Of a stretch of DNA of 64,000 nt, positions 15,697 to 25,176 are shown one piece after another. The stretch covers positions 1 to 64,000 of the forward strand of contig NZ_DATMRV010000200.1 of the NCBI RefSeq assembly GCF_035565795.1, read 5' to 3'. The stretch is from Pseudorhodoplanes sp035565795 (GTDB taxonomy: Bacteria > Pseudomonadota > Alphaproteobacteria > Rhizobiales > Xanthobacteraceae). Every line of letters begins with the position of its first letter. Position 1 is the stretch's first letter. Both the position numbers and the translations under genes were made by a program. The notes beneath the pieces were generated by a model, which saw only the letters and a list, made by a program, of their open reading frames with translations, was not told where the DNA came from and did no database searches.

Positions 15697-18600
15697 TCAG
15701 CCTTTCTGTTCGACCGGCACATTGCTTGCTTTTCGCCGGCTGAACTTGTCCTCGATCCAGCGCACCAGCACATAGAACGCCGGCGTGAACAGAAGGCCAA
15801 AAATCGTGACGCCGATCATGCCGGACACCACGGATGTTCCGAGCGCCCTGCGCAGTTCGGCGCCCGCGCCAATGGCAATCGCCAGCGGCATGACGCCGAG
15901 GATGAAGGCCAGGGACGTCATCAGGATCGGGCGCAATCGCAGTTCGGCGGCTTCCTTGGCCGCATCCCAACGGCTGCGCCCCTGCTCTTCGAGCTGTTTG
16001 GCGAACTCGACGATCAGGATCGCGTTCTTGGCCGCAAGACCGATCAGGACGATGAAGCCAACCTGGGTTAGGATGTTGTTATCCATCCCTCGCAAAACCA
16101 CGCCGGTGATCGACGCGATCAGGCACATCGGCACGATCATGATGACTGCCAGCGGGAGCGTCAGACTTTCATACTGCGCGGCCAACACCAGGAACACGAA
16201 CACCACCGCAAGAACGAAAGCGAACATCGCGGTGTTGCCGGCGCGGATCTGCTGGAAGGCGAGCGTCGTCCATTCATAGGCGAAGCCGGCCGGCAGCGTC
16301 TCCGCGGCAAGCTTTTCCATGATCTGGATCGCCTGTCCCTGCGAGTAGCCAGGCGCGGCGCTGCCATCGAGTTCGGCCGCCGGATAGAGGTTGTAGCGCG
16401 GCACCCGGTACGGGCCAGTAATGTCGCGAATGGTGGTGAACGAACCGATCGGCACGGTGTTGCCGTCCGAATTGCGGACCCGCAGATTCAGGATGTCCCT
16501 CGGCTCCAGCCGGAACGGCGCCGCGGCCTGAGCCTGGACGCGGAACGTCCGCCCGAACAGGTTGAAGTCGTTGACGTAGGCGGAGCCGATATTGACCTGC
16601 AGCGCGTTGAACACGTCCGGCATGCTGACGCCGAGGAGCTGCGCCTTGGTCCGGTCGATATCCAGGAACAGCTGCGGCGTCGACACTTCGAACAGCGAAT
16701 AGACCTGCATGAGGCCCGGTGTGGTCGCCGCGCGGCCCATCATGGCCCCGACGGCCTGCTGCAACGCCTCCGGCCCGCGTCCGGCCCGATCCTCCACCAT
16801 CATGCGGAAACCGCCGGCATTGCCGATGCCCTGCACCGGTGGCGGCTGCACAACGAGCATCAAGCCTTCCTTGATCGCCGCATATTGTCCGAACAGCGCG
16901 CCCTGGATGCCGGCCGCCGACTGGCGCGGATCCTTCGCCCGCTGCTCGAAGGGATCGAGGATGACGAAGATCGCGCCCGCGTTGGGAGCATTGGTGAAGG
17001 TCGCGCCAGAAAAACCGACAATGTTGATCACGTTCTTCACGCCCGGCGTCTTGAGCGCAAGATCCGCCGCACGCCGCATCACCTTGTCGGTGCGCTCCAG
17101 CGAAGCGCCCGGCGGCAATTGCGCGGCGACGATCAGATAGCCGAGATCCTGCTGCGGAATGAATCCGGTCGGCGCCTTGCGGAATTCATTGAGACCAAGC
17201 CCGATGATGACCGCATAAAGCACCAGAACGAGGCCGGAAAACCGCACGGTCTTGCCGGCCAGCCAGCCATAGCGTGAGGACAGCCAGCCGAAGCCCCGGT
17301 TGAAGCCGCGAAAGAACATTCCGAAAGGCTTCTGCCACCACGCCTCCTGGTGCCCCGTACGATGCGGCTTGAGCAGCAGCGCGCACATGGCCGGCGACAA
17401 GGTCAGCGACACGATCAGGGAGATCACGGTCGCGCCTGCGATGGTGAGCGCGAATTGCCGGTAGAACTGGCCCGAAATGCCGGTGATGAAGGCGGCGGGA
17501 ATGAACACCGCGCACAGCACCAGTGCGATCGCGATCAGCGCCCCGCCGACCTCGTCCATGGATCTGATCGCGGCCTCGCGGGGAGACAGACCGTTCGCGA
17601 TGTTGCGCTCGACGTTCTCGACAACGACGATCGCGTCGTCGACCACGATACCGATCGCCAGCACGAGGCCGAACAGCGACAGATTGTTGATGGTGAAGCC
17701 GAAGACGCTCATCAGGAAGAACGTGCCGATCAGCGAGATCGGAATCGCCACGATCGGGATCACCGCTGCCCGCCATGTCTGCAGGAACAGAACGATCACG
17801 AGCACGACGAGGATCACCGCCTCGAAGATGGTCTCGATCACCGCATCCACCGACTGGCTGATGAACTGCGTCGGATCGTAGATGATCGTGTATGTCATCC
17901 CCTCGGGGAAGCTCTTTGCGAGCTCCGCTGTCGTCTTGCGGATGCGCTCACCGGTCGCCAGCGCATTCGAACCGGGCCGCTGGAAAACGGCCAGGGCGAC
18001 CGACGGATCGCGACCGAGATAGGATGAGGAAGAATAATCCTGTCCGGTGAGTTCGACTCGCGCCACATCCTTGATGCGGACGACCGCGTTCGGACTCTGC
18101 TTTACGACGATATTGCCGAATTCAACCGGATCGGAAAGTCGGCCGAGGGTCCGGACCGCAACCTGGAAGGCGAGCTGGTTCTCGACCGGAGGCTGGTTCA
18201 GGACACCGGATGCCACCTGGATGTTCTGGCCCTGCAACGCGGCCGTGACATCCTGCGCGGTCAGGTTCAGCGACTGCAACCGGTTGGGATCGAGCCAGAT
18301 CTGCATCGCGAAATCGCGAGCACCGAACACAGTGATTGAGCCAACACCGTCAAGGCGGGTCAGCACGTCCTTGATCTGCAGGTTGGCGTAATTCGTCAGG
18401 AAGATCGGATCGCGCGACTGGTCCGGTGAAAACAGGTTCACCACCATCAGGATGTCGGGCGAACTTTTCGCGACGGTCACACCGATCTGCTGCACGGCCT
18501 GTGGCAGTCTTGGCGTCGCCGTCGATACGCGGTTCTGAACCTGCACCTGCGCGATATCGAGGTTGGTCCCGAGCTCGAACGTTACAGAGATCGAAAAGCG

Positions 18601-18864
18601 GCCGTCCGCGGTCGAGTTCGAGGAGATATAGAGCATCCCCTCGACGCCGTTGACCTGCTGTTCGATTGGAGCAGCAACGGTGTCGGCAACCGTCTCGGCG
18701 CTGGCGCCGGGATATTGTCCGGTGATGTTGATGACCGGCGGAGCGATTTCCGGGTATTGCGCGATCGGCAGACGCAGGAAGGCGACGCCGCCCAGAATAA
18801 TGAATACTGTCGAGAGAACGGCCGCGAAGATCGGCCGATCGATGAAGAAGTGCGATATCTTCAT
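15697..18864 (-). CDS. RND multidrug efflux pump, inner-membrane subunit (HAE1/AcrB-like)
   Basis: 1055 residues, the usual length. It starts M-K-I-S-H-F-F-I-D-R-P-I-F-A, the canonical AcrB N-terminus. Two halves each have one helix, a large periplasmic loop and five more helices. The proton-relay helices are visible as V-V-D-D-A-I-V-V-V-E-N near residue 405 and G-L-A-A-K-N-A-I-L-I-V-E-F near 940. The porter-domain motif P-E-I-A-P-P near 40 is intact. It exports hydrophobic compounds with proton antiport, with the adaptor encoded 9 bases upstream. No outer-membrane factor or TetR regulator is in the neighbourhood. Confidence 0.96.
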   Translation of the reverse strand: MKISHFFIDRPIFAAVLSTVFIILGGVAFLRLPIAQYPEIAPPVINITGQYPGASAETVADTVAAPIEQQVNGVEGMLYISSNSTADGRFSISVTFELGTNLDIAQVQVQNRVSTATPRLPQAVQQIGVTVAKSSPDILMVVNLFSPDQSRDPIFLTNYANLQIKDVLTRLDGVGSITVFGARDFAMQIWLDPNRLQSLNLTAQDVTAALQGQNIQVASGVLNQPPVENQLAFQVAVRTLGRLSDPVEFGNIVVKQSPNAVVRIKDVARVELTGQDYSSSSYLGRDPSVALAVFQRPGSNALATGERIRKTTAELAKSFPEGMTYTIIYDPTQFISQSVDAVIETIFEAVILVVLVIVLFLQTWRAAVIPIVAIPISLIGTFFLMSVFGFTINNLSLFGLVLAIGIVVDDAIVVVENVERNIANGLSPREAAIRSMDEVGGALIAIALVLCAVFIPAAFITGISGQFYRQFALTIAGATVISLIVSLTLSPAMCALLLKPHRTGHQEAWWQKPFGMFFRGFNRGFGWLSSRYGWLAGKTVRFSGLVLVLYAVIIGLGLNEFRKAPTGFIPQQDLGYLIVAAQLPPGASLERTDKVMRRAADLALKTPGVKNVINIVGFSGATFTNAPNAGAIFVILDPFEQRAKDPRQSAAGIQGALFGQYAAIKEGLMLVVQPPPVQGIGNAGGFRMMVEDRAGRGPEALQQAVGAMMGRAATTPGLMQVYSLFEVSTPQLFLDIDRTKAQLLGVSMPDVFNALQVNIGSAYVNDFNLFGRTFRVQAQAAAPFRLEPRDILNLRVRNSDGNTVPIGSFTTIRDITGPYRVPRYNLYPAAELDGSAAPGYSQGQAIQIMEKLAAETLPAGFAYEWTTLAFQQIRAGNTAMFAFVLAVVFVFLVLAAQYESLTLPLAVIMIVPMCLIASITGVVLRGMDNNILTQVGFIVLIGLAAKNAILIVEFAKQLEEQGRSRWDAAKEAAELRLRPILMTSLAFILGVMPLAIAIGAGAELRRALGTSVVSGMIGVTIFGLLFTPAFYVLVRWIEDKFSRRKASNVPVEQKG

Positions 18865-18873
18865 GGCCGCGGC

Positions 18874-20088
18874 CTACTTCTGCGCCGTACCGGAAGCAGC
18901 AGCCGCGGCCGGCACGGAAGCCGGCGCTCCCTGCGGCGTGACCTTCATGCCGGGCCTCACGCGCATCAGGCCTTCAATGATGACCCGATCTGTCGGCTCG
19001 ATGCCGCTCTTGATGACGCGGTCGCCATCGGACAACTGGCCAAGCTGCACGTATCTCTGCGCGACGGTATCGTCCGGCCGCACGACATAGACGAACTTGC
19101 GCGCCTGTTCGCTGCCGATGGCCGTGTCCGGAACCACCAATGCGGTGTATGGCGCCGAGCCCGGGACCTGGATGCGAGCGAACATGCCGGGTGTGAAAAT
19201 GCCCTGGGCATTCGCGAACACCGCACGTCCGCGAATTGTACCGGTCGAGCGGTCGATCACGTTATCGACGAAGTCCATCCGCCCAATGTGGTTGTAATCC
19301 TTCTCGTCGATCAGCTTCAGACGAACGAGCGTCGAACCGCCGCGCGCGGCGATGTCGTCGCGCCTCGCATTCACATTGCCGCCGGCGGCAAGGCGCTCGT
19401 AGCGCAGGTAGGACGCTTCATCGAACGTGAACTCGAAGCGGATCGGATCGGTGGAGACGATGGTGGCAAGGAGCGTCGTGTTGCCGGTGGTCCCGCCGGT
19501 GACGAGATTACCAACGGAGACGCGACGGTCGCCGATCCGTCCACTGACCGGCGCACGCAGATCGGTGAACTGGAGATCGAGTTCGGCCTGACGCACAGCC
19601 GCTTCCTGCGCGGCGACATTGGCTTCGGCGACGCGCTTCACCTGCGTGCGCTGATCGAATGTCTGCTGCGTGATTGTCTTGTCGCGCACCAACTGCGCGG
19701 CGCGCTCAAGGTCCCCTTCCGCAAAGGCCAGCTCTGCCTTGGCCCGCTGCAGATTGGCTTTCGCTTGGTCGAGGGCCGTCTGGAACGGCCGCTTGTCGAT
19801 CGTGAAGAGAAGGTCGCCCTCTTTCACCATCTGCCCATCTTTGAAATCAATCTTGTCCAGGTAGCCGGACACGCGCGCTCGGATTTCCACCGAATCCACC
19901 GCGATGAAACGACCGACATATTCATCGAAATCGGTGACGTTGCGCTCGATGGGAACAGCCACAGTGACTGCGGGCGGCGGAAGCGCGGCCTGCTGTTGCT
20001 GCTGATTTTGCCCACACCCACCCAGGCTCATGCTCAAAAGCACGACGAGGGCGGTGCCAGCGGACCGCCAATACTTTAGTCTAGTCAT
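18874..20088 (-). CDS. RND efflux periplasmic adaptor (AcrA-like lipoprotein)
   Basis: 404 residues. A signal peptide ends in the lipobox L-G-G-C with C25 as the acylated residue, followed by a glutamine run. Then come the half-motif of the lipoyl domain (V-S-G-Y-L-D-K-I-D-F-K-D-G-Q near residue 75), a helical hairpin (residues about 108-170 with A-K-A-N-L-Q-R-A-K-A-E-L), the returning lipoyl half R-A-P-V-S-G-R-I-G-D-R near 180, and beta-barrel and membrane-proximal domains. It links the pump to an outer-membrane channel. The two genes form one operon; the 124 bases upstream include an 8-bp palindrome GTTTAAAC near 20140, a possible operator. Confidence 0.94.
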   Translation of the reverse strand: MTRLKYWRSAGTALVVLLSMSLGGCGQNQQQQQAALPPPAVTVAVPIERNVTDFDEYVGRFIAVDSVEIRARVSGYLDKIDFKDGQMVKEGDLLFTIDKRPFQTALDQAKANLQRAKAELAFAEGDLERAAQLVRDKTITQQTFDQRTQVKRVAEANVAAQEAAVRQAELDLQFTDLRAPVSGRIGDRRVSVGNLVTGGTTGNTTLLATIVSTDPIRFEFTFDEASYLRYERLAAGGNVNARRDDIAARGGSTLVRLKLIDEKDYNHIGRMDFVDNVIDRSTGTIRGRAVFANAQGIFTPGMFARIQVPGSAPYTALVVPDTAIGSEQARKFVYVVRPDDTVAQRYVQLGQLSDGDRVIKSGIEPTDRVIIEGLMRVRPGMKVTPQGAPASVPAAAAASGTAQK

Positions 20089-20212
20089 TTACAGCTCGAG
20101 CTAGGCTCAGTCCCCAGCGGGTCACATAGGGACGCTTGGTTTAAACTTCAAACATCACCGGCAACCCGCCTCTTATTGAGGGGCAGGTCGATTGTCCATG
20201 CCACGCAATCGG

Positions 20213-21775
20213 TTAATCCGGTTTGGAGGCCGCCGCAGGGACCGGTTTCTCGCCTCGAAATGCGCGAAACCAGTTGCGTCCGAGCAACACCCACACCAAG
20301 CCAGCATAGACGATGGCACCGACGATGCCCAGCGTTGCCAGCGCGGCCTCGTCGCGAAACGCCGGCAGATCGCGATAAAGCGCGGCCACGACGCGCGACG
20401 ACAAGAACAGGACGATGCCGAATACGCAGCCGATAGCGGTCAGGAGCACCATCGAGCGCTTCAGCCGTCCGTCCGGTGCCGCAATGCCGGCACGCGATGC
20501 AAAGAAGATGACCAGCCCGAGATTGACCCAAGCCCCGACGGCGGTCGCGATAGCGAGACCGACCTGCGCCAGCGGCCCCATGAGGGCAATCTTGATCAGG
20601 ATGTTGATCGCGACTGCCGCCAACGATGCCTTCACAGGGGTTGCCGTATCGCCGCGCGCGAAGAACGGCGCGGTCATGCTGCGGATCAGCACATAGGGAA
20701 TGAGCCCGATCGCGTAGGCCGCGAGCGTCGCTCCGGCAGCGAGTGCGTCGTTTCCCGTGAACTTCCCGCGCAGGAACAGCGCCCGCATGATCAGGTCCGG
20801 GATCAGCAAGAATGCCACGAGGCACGGAATCGTCAGAAGCAAAGTGAACTCGATCGCACGGTTCTGTGCGTTACGCGCGCCAACGTCGTCGCCCGTCGCA
20901 AGCCGACGCGACATCTCCGGCAACAGCACGGTGCCGACCGCAATTCCGATTACGCCGATGGGCAGCTGATTGATGCGGTCCGCATAATAGAGGGCAGAAA
21001 TCGCGCCGGCCGCGAGGAAGCTCGCAATGATGGTGTCGGCAAACATTGCAAGCTGGACGCCGGCAGAGCCGACAGTGGCAGGTCCCAGCGCACGAAAGAA
21101 CTTGCGCACATTTTCGTCGATTTTCGGCCAGCTGAACCACGCGATCACCTGCGCGCGGCCGGCATCCCCCATCACCAGAAGCAGCTCGAGAATACCCGCG
21201 ATAAAAACACCCCACGCGGCGGCATGACCGGCTGTCGGGAAGAAGGCCGCAAGCGCCAGCGTCGCCATCATCGACAGGTTGAGCAGAATCGGCGCGGCCG
21301 CGGGTGTTGCGAAGTGGTGGATGGAATTCAGGATGCCGCCATACAGCGTCACCAGCGAGACCAGCAGGAGATAGGGAAAGGTGATGCGGGTCAGCTCCGT
21401 CGCCAGCGCGAACCGGTTGGGATCGTCCCTGAACCCCGGCGCGAGCAGGTCGATGACCCCGGACGTGAATGCGAGGGCAATCGCGAGCAGCACGAGCTGA
21501 ACCGCCACGAGCATGGTGAACACGCGGTCGGCAAACAGCTTGGCCGAATCAGGCCCGCCCTGCGTACGGATGCGCGCATAGGCCGGCACGAAAGCGGCGT
21601 TGAACGCGCCCTCTGCGAAGATCGCGCGGAAATGGTTGGGCAGACGCTGAGCGACGAAGAACGCGTCGGCGATTGGTCCTGCGCCCAGGATCGCCGCCAG
21701 CATGATATCGCGCGCGAAGCCGGTGATGCGCGAAATGAGCGTGAAGCCGCCGACAGTGAAAATGCGTCCGATCAC
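20213..21775 (-). CDS. murJ: lipid II flippase MurJ
   Basis: 520 residues with about fourteen hydrophobic segments. The start is GTG at 21773-21775, giving M-I-G-R-I-F-T-V-G-G-F-T-L-I-S-R, the family N-terminus. The signature A-D-A-F-F-V-A-Q-R-L-P-N-H-F-R-A-I-F-A-E-G (read in short blocks near residues 36-56) contains the conserved arginines, and R-G-D-T-A-T-P-V near residue 380 is the later family motif. It flips lipid II across the inner membrane for peptidoglycan synthesis. It is a core gene at the border of the glycan region. Confidence 0.96.
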   Translation of the reverse strand: MIGRIFTVGGFTLISRITGFARDIMLAAILGAGPIADAFFVAQRLPNHFRAIFAEGAFNAAFVPAYARIRTQGGPDSAKLFADRVFTMLVAVQLVLLAIALAFTSGVIDLLAPGFRDDPNRFALATELTRITFPYLLLVSLVTLYGGILNSIHHFATPAAAPILLNLSMMATLALAAFFPTAGHAAAWGVFIAGILELLLVMGDAGRAQVIAWFSWPKIDENVRKFFRALGPATVGSAGVQLAMFADTIIASFLAAGAISALYYADRINQLPIGVIGIAVGTVLLPEMSRRLATGDDVGARNAQNRAIEFTLLLTIPCLVAFLLIPDLIMRALFLRGKFTGNDALAAGATLAAYAIGLIPYVLIRSMTAPFFARGDTATPVKASLAAVAINILIKIALMGPLAQVGLAIATAVGAWVNLGLVIFFASRAGIAAPDGRLKRSMVLLTAIGCVFGIVLFLSSRVVAALYRDLPAFRDEAALATLGIVGAIVYAGLVWVLLGRNWFRAFRGEKPVPAAASKPD

Positions 21776-21854
21776 ACCAATGACCTGCGGCAGCCATGTT
21801 GCCCGTCACTCCGGACTGGCCCGCCCACGCAGGCGTCCGGAATGACGGTGTAGC

Positions 21855-23006
21855 CTAGCGCAGCGCCCGTCGCACCGCATCCACAATACGGTCCTGCGTC
21901 GCCTCGTCGAGATACGCATGCATCGGCAGGCTAATCACCTCGTCGGCAAGGCGCTCGCTGATGGGGAGCCCGGCCTCGGCAACCGGGAAACTGCTGTACG
22001 CGGTCTGCTTGTGCAGCGGCCTGGCATAGTAGATCGCGGTCGGAATTCCCTCAGCCTGCAGGGCGCGCGCCAAGGGATCGCGTCGCCCCGGTGCGAGGCG
22101 GATGGTGTATTGTGCCCAGACCGAACGATAGCCCTCCGGCACCACCGGGACCGTCGCCACATCGCGCAGCGCGGCATTGTAGCGCGCAGCAACGCGATTT
22201 CGCGTCTCGATCTCGTCACGGAAAATCTTCAGCTTCTCGATCAGCACGGCCGCCTGAATGGTGTCGAGACGCGCTGTCAGACCAAGCCGCACATTGTCGT
22301 ATTTGTCAGATCCGCTTCCGTGCACGCGGACGCTCTTGAGAACCGCAAGCAGTTCGTCGTCGTTTGTGAGCACGGCGCCACCGTCGCCGTAGCAGCCCAG
22401 CGGCTTCGCCGGGAAAAAGCTGGTTGCGGTAGCATGGCCGAACGTACCGATGTTGCGCCCCTTGTAGGTGCCGCCGAAGCCCTGCGCTGCGTCGTCGAGG
22501 ATAAACAGCTTCTCCTCAGCAGCGATGTCCGCGACCGCATCGTGATCCGCCGGAAGGCCGAACAGATCGACCGGGATCACGGCCTTGGGCGTCAAGCCCT
22601 TCGCCTTGGCAGTCGCGATCGCCGATTTCAGGCTGGCGACATCGATGTTGAAGGTATCGGCATGAACGTCGACGAAGACCGGGGTCGCGCCGATCAGCGC
22701 TGCCGCTTCAGCGGTGGCGCAGAATGTAAAGGTCGGACAAAACACCGCGTCGCCGCGTCCGATGCCCTTTGCCATCAGCGTCATCACCAGCGCATCGGTG
22801 CCGCTGGAGCATGACAAGGCATGCTTGGCACCGCAGAAGGCCGCAAGATCCGCCTCGAACGCCAGGACTTCCGGCCCCATCAGAAACTGGCAATGATTGA
22901 GGACGCGGGTGGTCGCCTCGTCGATCGCCTTGCCAAGCCTGCGGCGCTGGGCGGCAACATCGATAAACGGAATCGGCTTTATGTCGACGCGGGCGTGCTG
23001 GTTCAT
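21855..23006 (-). CDS. DegT/DnrJ/EryC1-type sugar aminotransferase (WbpE-like)
   Basis: 383 residues, fold-type I PLP enzyme. S-S-G-T-D-A (residues 67-72) binds the cofactor phosphate, D171-D172 in I-L-D-D-A-A-Q face the pyridine nitrogen, and K201 in F-F-P-A-K-P-L-G is the internal aldimine lysine. P-V-D-L-F-G near 145 is typical of the branch that aminates C3 keto nucleotide sugars (WbpE/WlbC). The Gfo/Idh oxidoreductase 38 bases upstream would supply a 3-keto sugar. A matching N-acetyltransferase was not seen next door. Function is therefore aminotransfer to a UDP-sugar, with position inferred. Confidence 0.85.
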   Translation of the reverse strand: MNQHARVDIKPIPFIDVAAQRRRLGKAIDEATTRVLNHCQFLMGPEVLAFEADLAAFCGAKHALSCSSGTDALVMTLMAKGIGRGDAVFCPTFTFCATAEAAALIGATPVFVDVHADTFNIDVASLKSAIATAKAKGLTPKAVIPVDLFGLPADHDAVADIAAEEKLFILDDAAQGFGGTYKGRNIGTFGHATATSFFPAKPLGCYGDGGAVLTNDDELLAVLKSVRVHGSGSDKYDNVRLGLTARLDTIQAAVLIEKLKIFRDEIETRNRVAARYNAALRDVATVPVVPEGYRSVWAQYTIRLAPGRRDPLARALQAEGIPTAIYYARPLHKQTAYSSFPVAEAGLPISERLADEVISLPMHAYLDEATQDRIVDAVRRALR

Positions 23007-23044
23007 CGTGATCGAAAGTCTCTGATGGCGAGAAAGAACTAAGT

Positions 23045-24046
23045 TCAGCCGGCGGCGCGGCGCGCAGCGGAGGGGTGCGACGTCACCTTGGCCGGCTGAC
23101 GATTTTCAAGACAGCGCATGGCGACGTCGAGGCTTTCGACGCCCTCCTCGCCCGTCACCGGAGGCGCCTTGTCCTCGCGGACGGCATTGGCGAACGCCTG
23201 CAGTTCGGCGCGGAGCGGCTCCGAATGTCCGACGGACAAGTGTCGCATCGAATAGCTGCCGTCCGGCTGGAAGCCAAAGCATTCCGTCACCTGGCGGGTC
23301 AGGAGATCGCCGATCAGATACTTGCGGCGTGTCGCGACATGAACCGTGCGCGCCTTGAACGGCGTCAGCCAGTTGGTGTTGATATGCGCGAGCACACCGG
23401 ACGCGGTGCGGAACTGCAGGAGCGCAATATCCTCGCGCTCGGCGATCGCGCTCGACAATTGCGGCTGCACTTCAACGATCTCGGAATCGGTGAACCAGCG
23501 GATCAGATCGATATCGTGCACCGCCAGATCGATCACCACGCCGACATTCGACATGCGGGGCGGGAACGGCCCGACGCGGGTGATACCGATCGAAAGGATA
23601 TCCTCGTCGCGTATCGCGTCCTTTATGGCCTGCACCGCGGGATTGAACCGCTCGACGTGACCAACCATAAGCTTGACGCCGCGCCGTTTCGCAGCCGCGA
23701 TGATCTCTCGTCCCTCTTCGACATTGGAGGCGATCGGCTTCTCGATGAGCACGTGGATGCCGCGCTCGATGCATTTCAGTGCAATTTCGTGATGCAAATG
23801 GGTCGGAGCCGCGATAGTCACGGCGTCGAGGCCGGGCCCCAGAAGCTCGTCGACATTTTCGACCGCCGGTACGCCGAGAATGCGGGTGACGAGTTCGCGC
23901 TGCTGCGAACTCGGGTCGGCGACGCCGACGAGGGTCACATCTGGCAATCCGGCGAAAACGCGGGCGTGGTTCGCCCCCATGATACCCACGCCGATAACCC
24001 CGACGCGGAGCGGCCCGGTGTCGCCGCCCTTCACTTCACGAACCAT
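23045..24046 (-). CDS. Gfo/Idh/MocA family NAD(P)-dependent sugar oxidoreductase (WbpB/WlbA-like)
   Basis: 333 residues from ATG 24044-24046; an in-frame GTG three codons upstream is possible. A G-rich run just before serves as Shine-Dalgarno. The dinucleotide motif G-V-I-G-V-G-I-M-G (residues 16-24) opens a Rossmann domain, and the catalytic E-K-P is at 102-104. H-D-I-D-L near residue 177 matches the catalytic H/D helix of the family. With the aminotransferase downstream it fits oxidation of a UDP-N-acetylhexuronate at C3 before amination. The closing tail is basic and unrelated to the fold. Confidence 0.83.
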   Translation of the reverse strand: MVREVKGGDTGPLRVGVIGVGIMGANHARVFAGLPDVTLVGVADPSSQQRELVTRILGVPAVENVDELLGPGLDAVTIAAPTHLHHEIALKCIERGIHVLIEKPIASNVEEGREIIAAAKRRGVKLMVGHVERFNPAVQAIKDAIRDEDILSIGITRVGPFPPRMSNVGVVIDLAVHDIDLIRWFTDSEIVEVQPQLSSAIAEREDIALLQFRTASGVLAHINTNWLTPFKARTVHVATRRKYLIGDLLTRQVTECFGFQPDGSYSMRHLSVGHSEPLRAELQAFANAVREDKAPPVTGEEGVESLDVAMRCLENRQPAKVTSHPSAARRAAG

Positions 24047-24240
24047 TTTAGTCACACCCCCCCGAAGCGGTCGAGATTCTCATTCTGACTACCATGGCCC
24101 TTCCAATTGCGGCGAGATTTCGTTCACCACGTCCAAACACCTTTTGAGTCAAAGCGTTACGGACGCCGAACGTTCGCAAAGGCTTGCAAAGACACTGCTT
24201 TTCACCAGCTGGCGCCGGCGCCAGCATCAAACCGCGGCGA

Positions 24241-24990
24241 CTACTCGGCCGCGGCCCGCCCCCCGATGTCGAGTTGCAGTCCGGCAGCCAATGCGTCCTC
24301 GCGGAAAGCCTGGACCGCGCCGAGCGAAAGCTCCTCCGGCGTCTTCGTCCCGAGAGCCGGAAGCTTCTTCAGCACATCCGCAGGGGCCGTGATGATGTGG
24401 CAGCCCATCCGGTCGGCCTCGATGACATTGTAGACCTCCCGCGTGGACGCCCAGATGATTTCGATCGTGCTCGTCTGGCGCGCCTGCGCAATCGCGTCGC
24501 GCATCAGCGGAGCATAGTCGATGCCGAAGTCTGCGAGACGTCCGGCGAATACGGAGACGCAGGAAGGCGCCCCACCTGCCAGCGCCTGCATCGCCTTGCC
24601 GACCTGATCCGCGGTGAAAATAGCGGTCAGATTGATCTTCACGCCGTCGGCCGTGAGCGCCCGGACGGCGTCAAATAACGGCTCCTTGCGTGTGTTGGTC
24701 ACCGGCAGCTTCACATAGACGTTCTCGCCCCAGGACGCGATCACGCGGCCCTGCGCCACCATTTCCGGAATATCGTCAGAAAACACCTCGAATGAAATGT
24801 GGCGATCGGGGACCGCTGCCACCAGATCGCGTGCATAGGCCTCGTAATCCTTCACCCCGGCCTTCTTGAGCAGCGATGGATTGGTGGTGAAGCCGGCAAT
24901 CCATTTATTTCTGGCCATCTCCACGATCTGCGCCTTGTCGGCGCCATCCGTGAACAGCTTGACCTTGAGGTCATCGAGTTTGATCGCCAT
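24241..24990 (-). CDS. transaldolase-family protein (TalC/fructose-6-phosphate aldolase-like)
   Basis: 249 residues from the ATG at 24988-24990, supported by AGGGAAG upstream; nine more in-frame codons exist before it. F-T-T-N-P-S-L-L (residues 34-41) is the family N-motif, and the Schiff-base lysine is K94 in V-Y-V-K-L-P-V-T-N-T. I-N-L-T-A-I-F near 123 is also conserved. Length lies between small FSA-type aldolases and full transaldolases. It transfers or cleaves a dihydroxyacetone unit. Placement amid sugar-nucleotide genes suggests a role in supplying an unusual sugar phosphate, an inference only. Confidence 0.85.
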   Translation of the reverse strand: MAIKLDDLKVKLFTDGADKAQIVEMARNKWIAGFTTNPSLLKKAGVKDYEAYARDLVAAVPDRHISFEVFSDDIPEMVAQGRVIASWGENVYVKLPVTNTRKEPLFDAVRALTADGVKINLTAIFTADQVGKAMQALAGGAPSCVSVFAGRLADFGIDYAPLMRDAIAQARQTSTIEIIWASTREVYNVIEADRMGCHIITAPADVLKKLPALGTKTPEELSLGAVQAFREDALAAGLQLDIGGRAAAE

Positions 24991-25176
24991 CGTAGGTCTT
25001 CCCTGAAACGCAACCATCGCTTGTTTATGGCATCATCCAGGATACCGACGACGCGATGTCGCGAGGATGCAACCACCCTCTCCTTCCGGACGCCCGCGAA
25101 CCGGCGGCTCAGGATGAGGTCCAAACGGCCAAGAGTGTAACAGAGTCCGGGGCGGGACTACAGCCTGCCCGGCGGC

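Noticed and set aside
20213..21775. MurJ as the O-antigen flippase (Wzx)
   Set aside because: N-terminal and A-D-A-F-F-V-A-Q motifs are MurJ-specific; it is probably the housekeeping lipid II flippase.
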